Both the position numbers and the translations under genes were made by a program. The notes under the pieces were generated by a model. It was not told the origin of the DNA and made no database searches. It saw only the letters and a program-made list of their open reading frames with translations. Positions 12,551-24,097 of a DNA stretch of 64,000 nt are shown here, piece after piece. The DNA comes from Anthoceros angustus (Eukaryota; Streptophyta; Anthocerotopsida; Anthocerotales; Anthocerotaceae): positions 62,001 to 126,000 of the forward strand of contig VJWM01000258.1 of assembly GCA_010909165.1 (NCBI GenBank), written 5' to 3'. Positions within the stretch are counted from its first letter, which is position 1. Each line of letters begins with the position of its first letter.

Positions 12551-13400
12551 TCATTTGATGTACTGAGAGACCCATTTAAAACCCTCACCATAGCCCATCT
12601 TGCGCACAATACTGCACATAAACAGCTCGATGGGCCGCATGCTGGTATCTACTAGATTAACCTTCCCCTTCCCCGTGGTGTAGCTGGTCAACCCCAGAGC
12701 TGAGCGGAGCTCCTCCTCAGACGCTGCTGTAGGAATGTCGATCTTGTTGCCGAGGATGAGAAAAGGCACCTCAGCAAGCGAGTCGTCCGAGAGCAGGGCC
12801 ACCAGCTCTTTCTTGGACTCCACAAACCTCTCCCTGTCCGCCGAATCAACAACATACACTATGGCATCCACCTGCCATCCAAGTCCCCATACGGGCTCAC
12901 AACCATCAGCATAATCCACGGATCCACCTCCTCATCAAGCCTGCACCTCCCCGCACCCGCCAGTTCAGTAAGCATCCACACAAACACACACACAACCACT
13001 ACCTTAGCGTAGTAGTCCTTCCAAACCCGGCGCGCCATCTGGTGCCCTCCCAGGTCAAACGCTTTGAACTTGATTTTCCCAATGCTCAACTCCTCCGAAG
13101 TCGGATACTGAGTCGGCTGATGCTGCGCCAGCCTCTGCCACACACACCACAACCCGCCACACCGTCAATCAAGCCCTTCCATCAAGCCCTCCCTCAAATG
13201 CATCCATCCAGCATCCCCCCGGGGCCAGCGGGAGCCGCGGCATGCCCCGCATCGGCAGCCGCCCCGCGTACCTCGTCCTTGAGCATGTGCAGCAAGGTAG
13301 TCTTGCCGGCGTTGTCCAACCCCAGGAAGAGGATTTTGGCCTCCTTCTGCCATAGCCCGAGCGTGGCGAGCACGCTGTAGAACCAGTCGAACAAGAACAT
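12551..13400 (-). CDS. SAR1: SAR1 small GTPase (COPII coat)
   Basis: An ARF-family GTPase that starts COPII vesicle budding at the ER. Three exons: 13400-13272, 13134-13003 and 12871-12551, all phase 0 with GT/AG ends, giving 193 residues, the family's usual length. The N-terminus [20 protein letters not shown] is the amphipathic helix. The P-loop GLDNAGKT is at 27-34, the switch II DLGGH at 70-74, NKID at 129-132, and [13 protein letters not shown] ends the protein. All key nucleotide-binding residues are present. The gene diverges from NUP50, and the two starts are 825 bp apart. The two introns, about 130 bp each, are typical for this window. Confidence 0.97.
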
Positions 13401-14224
13401 GGTGCCCGCGCGAGCTTGCCCGGCTCCCCGCCCCGGCCCCGGCTGCGGCTGCGCCTGTCCCCACGAGCTTCAGTGCCTCCGCCCGGGAGCTCCCTTGACT
13501 CGGCCGTGGTTTGGTGCACTGCACTCGCCCTTTTGCCCTAAGTACACTGCCTGCTTCCATAATACATACACATGTATAGATGCCACATACGTACATGGAC
13601 GCTTGCCGAATTTTAGCCAATGAGACGCGGCCACCCATCTCGGCGCGGCCTGTGATACGCGGCCGCATTAAAACGATGCCAATTAAAAGCCCCGCCTCGG
13701 GAAAACCGCGTAATGCCACACCATGGGGCATGCGATCCCCATGCCCCTCCGTTCCCGTGGGAAGCCGGACATGAACGCGTGCCACTCCCGGGCCGCGGGC
13801 GACTGGACTGCCAGCCGCCATCGCCTGTCAGCCAGGTGACCGGGTTCATCTTCTTCCGCCATCTCGCCTGCTGCTCTCCACGCCTGCTCTGCTCTGCTCT
13901 GCTCTGGATGTCCCGGGCTAGGGTACATCCAGCGCTCGCTCCCGCTGCTCGCCTTCCAGGGAACTGCTGCGGCTGCCGCCGCCGCTGCAGGAGCGAGCTC
14001 TCTCTCGCTGCGGCTGCTGCCGCTGCCGCTGCCGGTGAGCTAGGGTTTGCGGCATCCGCGTCGGGGGGGCGCGGGAAAGTGTGATTTCTGCATGGTGTGG
14101 TCGTGGTTTGATTGATGCCAAGGGCATCGGGTGGGTGGAATGGAGGAGGCGCTTTTTTGCAAGTATTCTTGAGGGTTTAGTGGACGGGGAGGCTGTGAGT
14201 GAGCTGCCAGCTTCGGGGGCAGGC
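13401..14224. promoter_or_regulatory. Divergent SAR1/NUP50 promoter and leader region, with a likely NUP50 5'-UTR intron
   Basis: GC-rich. Both genes read outward from it. A consensus-like donor (CCG/GTGAGCTAGG) near 14035 and an acceptor (GGGGGCAG/GC) two bases before the NUP50 ATG suggest a leader intron of about 185 bp. A CTCTG/CTGCT microsatellite lies at about 13885-13905. No firm TATA box was identified. Confidence 0.45.
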
Positions 14225-15651
14225 ATGGAGCAGAGCCCGGGAGGGGACGCGGCGGGGAGCAATTTGAAGAAGCGGGCGGCGGCTCGGCAGATATCCAAGG
14301 ACGATGATCTGGACGCGGAGGAGGACGAGGGGCAGGAGGGAGGGGGTAGCGGGACGTTCCAGCGGGCGCCCGACTCGGTGTTGGCTACCAGGCGGATTGT
14401 GAAGGTTCGGAGGACGCCTGGGGCTGCGGCTAGTGCGGCTAGTGCCGGCGGGGAGGTGCTGTAGCGGCTAATCCGTTTGCGGGCATCAGCCTGGTGGCGC
14501 CCGCAGTGGTGGCAGCGCAGGCCACGGCTTCTGCCGTTTCCGTTTCCGTTGCGGCTACGACGTCCGCGGCCGTCGAGGCATTGGGTTCGGCTGCGGTGGA
14601 GGAGAGTGCGGTGGCGACGTCCGGGGCGAGGAGGCGGGGCTGCGGTGGGTACGAGTGGGAAGGAGGAGGAGACGGCGGAGTCTGGAGTTGCTCAGGCGGA
14701 TGCTGGGACGGTGGAGGTTGAGGAATCGGTAGCGAAGGAGAATGGGAGGCGGGGAAGGAGGAGGAGAAGGTGGCGGAGAATGGGAGCAATGGGAACGCCG
14801 GAGGGGAGGGAGGGGAGCAGAAGGAGGTGGTGGGTGGGGGGGCTGCACCGCAGAGCTTTCAGCAGGCTTCCTTGAGTGCCAATGCCTTCGGGTCGTTTGC
14901 TGGGGCGTTGGGGACAGGGTTCTCAGGTAGCGAATTTTCTGGGAATGATTCGGCATCGTCGTTTGCCTTTGGGTCTGTGGGGTTAGGGGCCACTGGCTTC
15001 GGAGGGGGCCGCACGGGGACTGGTGCGTTTCCATCGCTTTCGACAGTGTTCGGGAGAAGCAATGGGGTTCCTCCGTTTCAGTTGTTCGGGGGGTCGAATA
15101 ATGCGTCCTCTGCTGCCGGTGGGTCGTCCACTGCGTGGAGGCCTGTGGCTCTGCCAGAGGTGGCTGTGGAGACGGGGGAGGAGAAGGAGACGTCGGTGTT
15201 CTCTTCAGATGCTTCGCTTTTTGAGTTCTCGAAAGAAGGAGGATGGAAGGAGAGAGGGAAGGGGGAGCTGAAAGTGAACATCTCTCAGGACAGTGCACGC
15301 ACTGCCAGGCTCGTGATGCGGTCCAAGGGCAACTATCGGCTGTTGCTCAATGCTAATCTATTTCCGGACATGAAGCTGACCAGAATGGAGAGCCGGGGGG
15401 GTGTCTCGTTCGCCTGTGTCAACAGTGCTACGGAAGGCAAGGATGGACTGGTCACCTATGCTGTGAAGATGCGGGACAGTGGCTCGGTCGGGGACTTCAT
15501 GGCCGCTGTCGACTCCTACAAGGGCCGGGTTCAGCCCAGCACAGACTTGAAGACACCGGAGAACTCTCCCAAGGCCTCTGACGAACATCCGAAGCCATTT
15601 GAAGAAGCTGCTCCCAACGCAGACTCTGAGAAGACTGGTGCTGAGGTCTGA
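14225..15651 (+). CDS. NUP50: NUP50-type nucleoporin with RanBP1-like C-terminal domain; frame broken three times
   Basis: A nuclear-basket nucleoporin that helps importin-alpha/beta cargo release. The ATG at 14225 opens MEQSPGGDAAGSNLKKRAAA. Next come acidic residues, GTFQRAPDSVLATRRIVKVR (the importin-binding N-terminal block of plant NUP50) and NPFAGISLVAP. A low-complexity FG-like middle (SANAFGSFAGALGTGFSG, FGSVGLGATGFGGG) follows. The C-terminal Ran-binding domain holds TARLVMRSKGNYRLLLNANL and DGLVTYAVKMRDSGSVGDFM. The conserved frame moves 2>1 at about 14450, 1>2 at about 14610-14640 and 2>1 at about 14745, each at a run of G. No intron fits these points. This looks like base-calling error in homopolymers, with a pseudogene as the alternative. 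No intron is needed in the coding part. Confidence 0.85.
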
Positions 15652-17243
15652 TCTTGGTGTCACATCCTGCTTTGCACAAGTGTGGCATGGAATGTCGTCT
15701 TCACGAGACCCGTGAGGCACAGGACTGTGCTCCGGTCATCACCTTCCAGAACCTTCTGTTCAGAGTGGGCTACTGTTGCTGGAAGGGCTTGGAGCGCGTT
15801 GAACCATAGTTAGTAGATACACATGATGTTGCCGAAGCTATGACTGAGCCGGGATCATCCGCGATAGGATTCGGAGAGGTGTGTCTGGGAGTTAAAAATA
15901 GGACGAGTGGATAACAGTTGCTGCAGGGAGGTAGACCAGAGAGAGCAAGTTTTGGAGGGTATACTGTACGCACGCTGCCACGCTCCGCAAGGGGTATGGA
16001 GAGAAGTTTTGAATTTATTGTCCTTGCTGCGACGTCATCGCGCCCCCTCCTTCTCGTCAGCTGCCAAGCTTGCTTCTGGGAGCAAGCTTGGCAGCCACTG
16101 ATCGAATCCGCAATCCTGGGTGTGGGTGTGTACTGCATACATACATTCGGTACGATGTGGGTCCAAGCTTGCAGGTTGTTGTTAGGAAACTGACACTCTG
16201 GATCTCCGCGTTTCCTTGCCGTCCTGACACACACTTGGTAAGGATACCCGTAAATTCCCCAATCATCAGGTCAATCATCAGCGCAACGCGTTTTTAAGGT
16301 AGACGGTCACCATGTCCATACAATGTTAAAAGAAGTCACATACGGTGATAATCCGACAACGGACGAGGATGCACCAGCGTGCTTCGACTCGTCTTCGAAC
16401 AGGGTGCCGACTCGGCTTGCCAGCCACGTGTGTAACGTCTACCAGCCGTCTACCTGCACATAAACGTGTGTAGCGTACGAGAACCAGATTCCACATTCGA
16501 CGCCTTGTAATCGTTACAATTACTTGCACCAAATTTTCATTGCTTTTCACCACAGAGTGTGCAGCTTGATTCCACAAATCAACTATGCTGGCCAACACAT
16601 CACTTGCAGAAGTCCATCTGAATGATCCCATGCATTTCCTTCCCAGCATCCTGCCACCGAACCCATGGCCCGGAATGACAGCGTGGAACCGGTCTGGAGA
16701 GGTAGAATTAGCACAGTCTCAAGCATGAAAGCACAGCATTCAGCCTATTAGGCACCTGCTTCCTCTTCTCTACGAGCTTGACAAGCAGGGAACTGGGCTT
16801 CGAAGAGGACAGTGATCTGTCTGACTCTAAGCCTGCTTCCCTCTCCATTGACGGCTCTCTCCACGAGCTGATTTGTGAGAAGGTCGTCGTGCATGGATGA
16901 AACACACAGTTACCCTCATTGACGCAACCATGCCATTTTAGCAGTAGATCCATATAATCTGCAGGGATGCCTCCTCATCGAACTGGCCTACCTATTAGAA
17001 CCTAGAACTCGGCTTTTCATGTACTTGTACACATCAAGACTCTACAGCACGTCTGCACTCTCCTACATTGATAGAAGTAGTTTACACTGTTCCCAACGAT
17101 GTTCAGAATTTGCATTCGAAAGGGCTGCTAGTAGCCTGGAACGTCAGCTACAAGTGCACAACCTGCACGACGAGATCTCAGAATATGGGAAGAAAAAGAG
17201 GAAATGCTTGTACTTCATACTTTCTTGTATCACCGTTCCAAAT
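15652..17243. other. Convergent intergenic region between NUP50 and ClpP
   Basis: No recognisable gene. Minus-strand ORFs at 16953-16708 (MDLLLKWHGCVNEG...) and 16649-16326 (MLGRKCMGSFRW...) might be exons of an unknown gene, since possible splice sites flank them, but no family signature is seen. A perfect hairpin at 16060-16095 is listed separately. Confidence 0.4.
16060..16095. repeat. Perfect 15-bp inverted repeat (hairpin)
   Basis: Left arm GCTGCCAAGCTTGCT (16060-16074) and right arm AGCAAGCTTGGCAGC (16081-16095) are exact reverse complements around a 6-base loop. It lies between two convergent genes. Confidence 0.8.
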
Positions 17244-18674
17244 CTACACAGCTGTCGTTTCCTCTTTCTTTGCATCACCGTTCTCCTTGATAGCAGGGGG
17301 CCCCTCCGTTGGCAAGTTCTTCCTCTCTTTGCCTTCCTTGATGGCCCAGTAGCTCCAAACTTGTGATTTGGGAGGCTCCTTTGCTTCGCCTATGGGAGCA
17401 ACCAACCCTGGTTTTCCATCATCAATCACGTGGTCCACAAGTCCATATTCGACAGCCTCCCATGCATTCATGAAGTTGTCGCGGTCAGTGTCTATCTCTA
17501 TCTGCAGGACAACAGATATTATGGTCATGCCGGGACATTGTAGAGGTGAAAAGTTTCAGGGCTGAACGCACAGAACATCGGTAGATGGTGGCAGGTGTCA
17601 GGCAACACGTACCTGCTCCTCTGATTTTCCAGTCAGTCGAGCCATGATCTTAGTTAGCTTGACCTTATGATACATCATCTCCCTCACTTGCAACCCGACG
17701 TCAATGGCCTGCACACAGCCAATTTCACCAAAACCAATGAGACCAAACGAGAATGGACGTCCTTGCAATGGTGCTCAAGATCGATGCTGACTTACACTGC
17801 CACCCGCACCCCCTAGAGGCTGATGAATCATCACTCGAGCATTGGGCATGCAGTAACGCTTCCCCTTCGAACCAGCTGCTAGTAGAAATGCACCCATGGA
17901 TGCAGCAAGACCAAAACAGACCGTTGATATATCCGCTCTACAAAGTTTCATCGCATCATAGATTCCCATTCCTGTTGTCTTTGCAAATTTCGTTTCAATC
18001 AGGTTCTGAAATGAAAGAAATACAGCAAGTCCAGGAGCTAGCAGAGCAGTTGAAAAAAGAGAAGATAAAGCTCACAGCAGAACCCACTTGCTCAGAAGAG
18101 AACTATCCATTCACAATGCGAGAAAATAGCAAGTACCAGCAGTGACAGAACCACCCGGAGAATTGATAAGCAGCTTAATGTCTGTGGTAGGATCTTGTGC
18201 GTCCAGCAGCAACATCTGGCTGATGATCACATCGGCCGAGAAGTCATCCACCTGCGGTGCAAACAACATGGACTAGGTCATTCGCCGAACAAATACAATA
18301 TGTGGCCCAAACGAGGAAAAGAGCAGCAAGCCACGAGTGAGGCACCAAACCTGTGAACCCAGAAAAATCATTCGTTGTTGGAGCAGCACGCTGTTTGGGT
18401 CCAGGTCCTGCAGTCTGGGTAGTCTAGGCTGTGGCGGTGCAAATGGGCTGACTGAATTCCAAGCCTCTGCTGGCCCCGGCAAAGCACAAGAAGCAGGCAT
18501 TCTGTGCTGCCAACCATTTTGACCCAATTGCGGGGAGCTCCTGCTGAACCGTGGATGTACACGGAAGTGACCCACCTGTTGGCCGATGGCAGACGAAGAA
18601 GCGCGGCTGGGAACGCCATGGCTGCGTTGCCAGCAGGAAGACGGCAGCTGGGAAGCTGCCAAAGCTGGAGGCAT
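17244..18674 (-). CDS. CLPP3: Plastid ATP-dependent Clp protease proteolytic subunit (ClpP3-like)
   Basis: A catalytic subunit of the stromal Clp protease. The ATG at 18674 opens [13 protein letters not shown] and a Ser/Arg-rich presumed transit peptide. The mature part starts [19 protein letters not shown], then (after introns) [32 protein letters not shown] and [20 protein letters not shown]. The catalytic Ser is in [11 protein letters not shown], the catalytic His in [11 protein letters not shown], and the Asp in the TDRDNF segment of [20 protein letters not shown]. The active-site triad is therefore present, which separates it from inactive ClpR paralogues. The tail [20 protein letters not shown] and its short extension match ClpP3 of Arabidopsis best. 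An upstream in-frame ATG-like start (18752) would only lengthen the transit peptide. Confidence 0.9.
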
Positions 18675-19011
18675 TTTGTCTCCCCGGAAACCCAAGCGCT
18701 GGGCTCCTCCGGACTCACGACCGACCCCAAGCCAGCGGTCAGCCAGAAGCATTTTAGAAATTGCGCTGGGAGAGTTTGAGTGATTCAGGTAATTTGCATA
18801 AGTCGGTGATTAATTGTGCGTTTTAGGCAGCTATTTCCACCAAAAGGATTAGGTGAACGGGGCTTTATGTATGAAACCAAGATGGGTAGGTAATCCCATC
18901 CACACCGAAATACGCTAGTGTGAAAAGACAGGCCCCTTGACAGGGAAAATTCGGTCCTGAACTATTAATATTTTTGTGATTAAAAATTTAGTAAAAATCT
19001 GGATGCACGAA

Positions 19012-19084
19012 GGGGATGTAGCTCAGATGGTAGAGCGCTCGCTTAGCATGCGAGAGGTACGGGGATCGATACCCCGCATCTCCA
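19012..19084 (+). tRNA. tRNA-Ala (anticodon AGC)
   Basis: A complete cloverleaf of 73 bases including the discriminator A. The acceptor stem GGGGATG pairs with CATCTCC (one G-U), the D arm is GCTC...GAGC, and the anticodon stem CTCGC/GCGAG holds loop TTAGCAT. The T arm is CGGGG/CCCCG with loop ATCGATA, a variant of TTCGATA. The internal A box (TAGCTCAGATGG) and B box (GGGATCGATACC) are visible. No intron and no encoded CCA, as expected for a nuclear gene. Confidence 0.95.
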
Positions 19085-19135
19085 ATGAATTCGCTTTTTC
19101 ATAAATGTGGATGGCGCTGCTCGGCTACCTACAGT

Positions 19136-19400
19136 TCGGTATCCTTTCTTTTCTTTCTTTTTCTTTTCTTTCTTCTTTATCCTTTCTTTTCTTTCTTTTT
19201 CTTTTCTTTCTTCTTCCTCTACATGCATAAGAAGAAAAAATCATTGAAGCCTATGATGTTCATCTCCCAACAATTTTTTCTACTCCCCCTTCTATGGCTA
19301 CCTACCTATATACACACTTTGGAATTCTTCCTTCTTTCTCTACTTACAGAAGAAGAGAAAATCATTGAAGCCTATGATGTTTCATCTTCCATCTCCCAAC
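19136..19400. repeat. Duplicated pyrimidine tract and flanking duplication
   Basis: An ATCCTTTCTTTTCTTTC-type tract of about 40 bp occurs twice head to tail (19140-19178, 19180-19216). A following block containing AAATCATTGAAGCCTATGAT and CATCTCCCAACAA recurs at about 19233 and 19355. Up to about 20.7 kb the sequence is AT-rich and shows no gene. Confidence 0.65.
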
Positions 19401-20739
19401 AACCAACATTGAAGGCTTATTAGTTCAAGACATAAAAAAAGCTTATACATCTTATCCCACTTTCAACATCAACAAAGTACACAATATTAACTTTACTTAG
19501 ATCACACTATTACCTTAAAACTATCAAATATTTCAAAAAGCCCATTGGGTTGGTTTCCACCATCTCTATGCATGTTAGGTTCCCTTTGTGCAAACTGCCA
19601 TGGCATTGTAATTAATAAAGTAAAGTAAAGATGGTAATAAAAATTAAAAATGATTGAGCAAACCTCATGATGTAAGAAGAAGAAGAATTTTATTTAGGGA
19701 TAAGCAATACCTAGCTACATTTTTAGGCTCTTTTTCTATCCTTTCTATAATATATATATTGTAAAGCCTATTTCTATTTTCTCCCGTGAGTTCTCACCCC
19801 TTCATTTTTTTCTTCTTCTTCTTTCTATACTATATAATTTTGTAGGGTTATTTTATATCCTCCATAGATTCTCTATAATTGTATGTGTAAAACAATTTGA
19901 AAGAGTTGTCTACAATTGTGTGTCCAAATGGCTTAGGCCAAATGGACACACATTTATAAGAACGTCGTGATTAAGCATCCTGCGGCTAGATGGGTACATA
20001 GATGGGTACTTAGATGAGGTGTCTAAAGGGAAGTGAATGCCCTTGATGGAAGTAGCTTAGACACACCATGGTACAAGTTGTTAAGTACCAAGTCCCATGA
20101 CGGAAATACGTTCTTAGTGGACTTAAATAAAATTCTTCTTCTTCTTCTATCTACAGAAGCATTCGAAGAGTTCCTACTTTAGAAATGCTCTGGAAGTGCT
20201 CTAAAGAGTGTTACCCTTGTGAACAGCACGGCTAGCATCGGGCAAAGGGAGACAATATTAGCCATCTAATCCTGCTTTAAGCCATCTAATCCTGTTTACC
20301 TTTTCAAAGAGAAACGAGAAACGTCTACGGCAAAGCCCTTCAACGACCCACTTAAGCTTATCTTTCACTTATCAACCATGGGCCACCTTCTCTTCGTAAG
20401 GGTTCATATTCTGGGGGAGTGCTCTGCTTGTCAATTCGCAAGATGCTTCCCTCTACCGTCCATGTCCTCTGAAAAACTTTCGGCTATTCAAACTTGCATC
20501 AAAGGTTTTCCATGTGGGAGGATGAGACTATGGAAACGTGCACGGGATGGAGCATCTTTTCTCGGTTACGATCCAGGTTTCACAAACGTTTGAACAAACT
20601 CTATGCCGAGAAGATCACAGGACGATGTACATCCTCACAAAAAATGGGAATGGCCACAACCGAGTCCTGTATCTACCATGCCCGAATAGTTCTGCAAACA
20701 GAAAATGAGCTCTCCTATAACGATGCTAACGGGAGGTTA

Positions 20740-22770
20740 CACAAAACAGCCTCCGGTGTCGAGGTTGCGCGGCCGAGAAGTTCTTGTTCTGTATGAACAA
20801 ATGGAGCAGGAGGGCCTAATTTGGGCTAACCCTGTTACTTTTGAGAAGCCTTTTGAATAACTGTGCAAGCACTGGTGCCTACAGAAGAGCAGACAGCTGC
20901 ACTCACAGATGGAGAACGTAGCTGGAGAACGTAATGTTGGGCAACTGCCTGGTAGACATGTATGGAAAATGTGGTGAACTGGGAGATGCACGACATGCAT
21001 GAGTGACGGACTACGTACGTGGTCTGAGCAAGGTTGCAGTCATCGTGTTTTTGGCAAGAGCTAGCTAGGCATGCTGCGAGGCTCTAACAGACGGATTAGT
21101 AGTAGTCAGTGGACGCCCCCTATGACATGGAATGCCCTGATATCTCGGTATGCACAGCAAGGGCTCGGGCAGGAGGGGCTTGTTGTGATATGGACAAATG
21201 AAGCAGGAGAGCCTGATTTTGGCAAACCATGTTACTTTTGCGTGCCTTCTGAAGACCTGTGCATGCGCTGGTGCCGTACAGAAGGGCAGGCAGCTGCGTC
21301 CACAGATTGTCGAACGAGGACTGCTGGATAATTGTAGTGTTGAGCAACTGCCTGGTGGACTATATGCAAAATGTGGAGAACTGGAAGATGCACGTCAGGT
21401 TTTCGACAGCATGAACACCAAGGATGTGGTGACGTTGAATGCCCTGATAGCTGGGTATGGGCAAATGGAGCAGGAGGGACCTGTTTTGGCTAACCATGTT
21501 ACTTTTACTTGCCTTCTGAAGGCCACAGCTTTGCAACCACTGGTGCGTTACAGAAGGGCAGGCAGCTGCACTCACAGTTTGTCGAAAGGAGACTGCTGGA
21601 TGACGTAGTGTTGGGCAACTGCCTGGTGGACAGGACGGGTTTAAAATGTGGTTAACTGGACGGGTTTTTGAAAGCTTGGCCACAAAGGACGTGGTGGCTT
21701 GGAATGCTGATATCAGCATGTGCTGATATCTGGGTATGCTGCTTATGATGATGGTCACGGAGCACTGGCTTGTTTTGGGGAGATGTTAGCTGCCGATGTT
21801 CAGCCTGACGGTGCTGCCTTCTATACTGGAAGATGCACGCTGGGTTTTTGAAAGCTTGGCCACAAAGGACGTGGTGACATGGAATGTCCTGATATCTGGG
21901 TATGGTGCTTATGATGATGGTCACAGATCACTGGCTTGTTGGGAGGAGATGGTAGTTGCCGATATTCAGCCTGATGGTGCTACATTTACTTGCCTTCCAG
22001 TAGCATGCAGTTATGAGGGACTGGTCGACGAGGGTCTCAAGCACTTTGATTCCATGGCTGATCAGCATGGCGTCAAATCTGTACTGTGGAGCATTACAAT
22101 GTCATGATTGATCGTCTTGGGCGTGCAGGCCATTTAGATTTGGCAGAGAAGATGATATTATCATGTGAGGGCCAAAGTAATGTTGGGGGCTTGACGTCTT
22201 TGTTGGATGCCTGCAAAAGTCACGGGGATATAGAGAGGGCGATGTGGTGTTTTGAAAGCAATGTTAAGCTGGACCCCCAGGAGGCGCCCGTCTATGTGGT
22301 CATGACCAATGCCTATGCAGATGCAGGTAGGTGGACCGATGTAGACAGGAGTGAAGCACAGAGAATGGTAGCAGAAGCTAACAAGAAACCTGCAACGGCG
22401 ACCATTGAGGTAAATAAGCTGGTAAAGCGATTCCTGGTGGGAGAAACTTGAAGGAGAGAGGATATTGCCCTTAAGGTCTTCACGTGTGAAGCAGGAGGGA
22501 GGCGACGTACCTTACAAAGTTGGTGTTGAAGCCAGTGTGTGAGAAGGAAAAGGAAAGATGCGCTTTGTGGGTATGCGGAGAAGCAAGCTCTGTCGTGTGG
22601 TCTCTTGAATACTCCCGAGTGGTGATGACGAAGAATCTACGCTTGTGCAGTGATTGCCACGGTTCTACGAAGATCATGTCAAGTCTTGAACATCGTTGTA
22701 AGGGAGGGGTCCCTTGTGCCTCGATTCGCAGCTGGTTCTTCGACCGTGAGAATAATGAAGAACTAGCCAC
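20740..22770 (+). pseudogene. Decayed PPR-DYW gene of KP type
   Basis: A PPR editing-factor gene readable only by switching frames many times. Recognisable pieces, in order: LYEQMEQEGLIWANPVTF (20.79 kb), YAKCGELEDARQVFDSMNTK (21.36 kb), DVVTLNALIAGYGQMEQEG, LEDARWVFESLATKDVVTWN (21.83 kb), HYNVMIDRLGRAGHLDLAEK (22.1 kb, E domain) and VYVVMTNAYADAGRWTDVDR. Then comes KKPATATIEVNKLVKRFLVG where the PG box should be, and a damaged DYW end with VVMTKNLRLCSDCHGSTKIM (22.62 kb). The E-domain stretch 22086-22451 is still open over 121 codons. Stops and frameshifts are throughout, so no full protein can be made. The closest relative in the window is the intact PPR gene at 29.8 kb. Confidence 0.85.
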
Positions 22771-23009
22771 AGTCGAGAGTGCACGCCAGAGTAATGCTTT
22801 TGGGGTGAACGTGCTTGCTTAACTCCATCGCTGTCCAAACTGAGACTTGGAGATGGTTGGCCAGCTCGTTCAATTTGGAGGCTTGCGATCTGGATGGGTC
22901 ACGGATTCGGGCGAGCTCACCCGCAAGGGACGGGCAGCTGTAGGAGATCAGGGATGGGGGGGGTGCAGGCCTGCAATTTGGCTCAGATCCGGTGGAATCC
23001 GGATCAGCC

Positions 23010-23066
23010 TGGCCCCGGCGAAGCACAAGGAGCAAGCATTCTGTGCTGCCAACCATTTTGACCCGG
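23010..23066 (-). pseudogene. Fragment copied from the ClpP transit-peptide exon
   Basis: About 57 bases match 18474-18531 in the same orientation with about five substitutions. The shared core includes GCATTCTGTGCTGCCAACCA. The flanks match only weakly. Reading frame relative to ClpP is not preserved beyond the block. Confidence 0.7.
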
Positions 23067-23378
23067 GCCTTCAATTGCCGTCCGGTCTCCATGGTTTGCC
23101 AAATTTCAAATTCTGCCTGGAACAGGCGGGCATACGGCAGAGATGCTGAATTTTGTGAGCGCGCTCAGTCCCCGGAGATATGCACCCAGGCAGCCATGAG
23201 TGACAACATGAGCTTGGGGCGGGCCCAGGATGCGGAAAAGACTGCCGCGGCGAAGATAGCTTCCTTGGCTGAGAAGGTCTCGTCGGGCGGAACGAGTAGG
23301 CGTGCTTGATTTTTTTTTTTAATTTGGTATTTTGAAAATAAATCAAAACAACCCCGGGGGAGAAATCTTCAGCAAGGG

Positions 23379-23479
23379 TTCTGATTCCCTATGTTACACA
23401 TCGTATCTTCCTGTTGTGATTCCCCTATGTTACACATCGTATCTTCCTGTTGTGATTCCCCTATGTTACACATCGTAGA
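23379..23479. repeat. Three near-identical ~35-bp tandem copies
   Basis: The unit contains TGATTCCCCTATGTTACACA followed by TCGTATCTTCCTGTTG. The first copy lacks one C and the third ends after TCGTA. The high identity means a recent expansion. Confidence 0.85.
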
Positions 23480-23839
23480 CTTTACTTAGGCGTGCTTGAT
23501 GTGCAGTTTGGGTGCCTCTGATGTAAGCCAACCCTATAGTGCTTAAGCTGATTGTGGCAGACTGGATGACGGTTCAGGCTGAGCAGGAGCTGCATTACCT
23601 CCAGATTTTCAGAGCAGAGAGGTGGGACAAAGCTATTTGACATCAATCTGGACTACCCCTCTTGCCACGGCGCATGGATGCTGGCTGGTGTTGAGCATCA
23701 GACCTGATGTTGTAAGTGGCTGGGCCTACGTACTTCGTTTTCTCCGCCAGCCCAGTTGTTTGCAGCAGTTCGTTGTGGACACCCGACTTGCATCCTGGCG
23801 GGGACAAGTCATGGAACGATGCCCTGAATGCTTCATGAT

Positions 23840-24097
23840 GTACGTTGGGGTTTGTGGGGGCTGTTTTTTCTTAGGTTTGGTTAGGGTGCCCCGGTGTCGT
23901 CGTTCTTGCCCCCCGCATTTAGGGATGAGGTTTTTTTCCGGGGACGTTGTCTCGGCTCGCAGGTGGCCAGCGTCCTCAGCTCTGGTCGTGTTTGCTCGCG
24001 GGGTTGGTCTTCGTTCTCCCCTCCGTGTTCCTCTTGTTGTGAGCTCGCTCTTGTTCTTCCCATTAATAAAACTCAGAGTCTCTTCAAACAAAAGTGA
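23840..24097 (+). mobile_element. Possible 3' tail of a non-LTR retrotransposon
   Basis: A G/T-rich stretch (GTTTGTGGGGGCTGTTTTTT...) running to CTCTTGTTCTTCCCATTAAT and AAAACTCAGAG resembles the 3' untranslated ends of plant LINEs. No reverse transcriptase and no clear target duplication were seen, so this is a weak call. Confidence 0.25.

Noticed and set aside
14555-15298. 247-codon minus-strand frame rich in Pro/Ser/Thr
   Set aside because: Antisense shadow of NUP50 low-complexity coding sequence.
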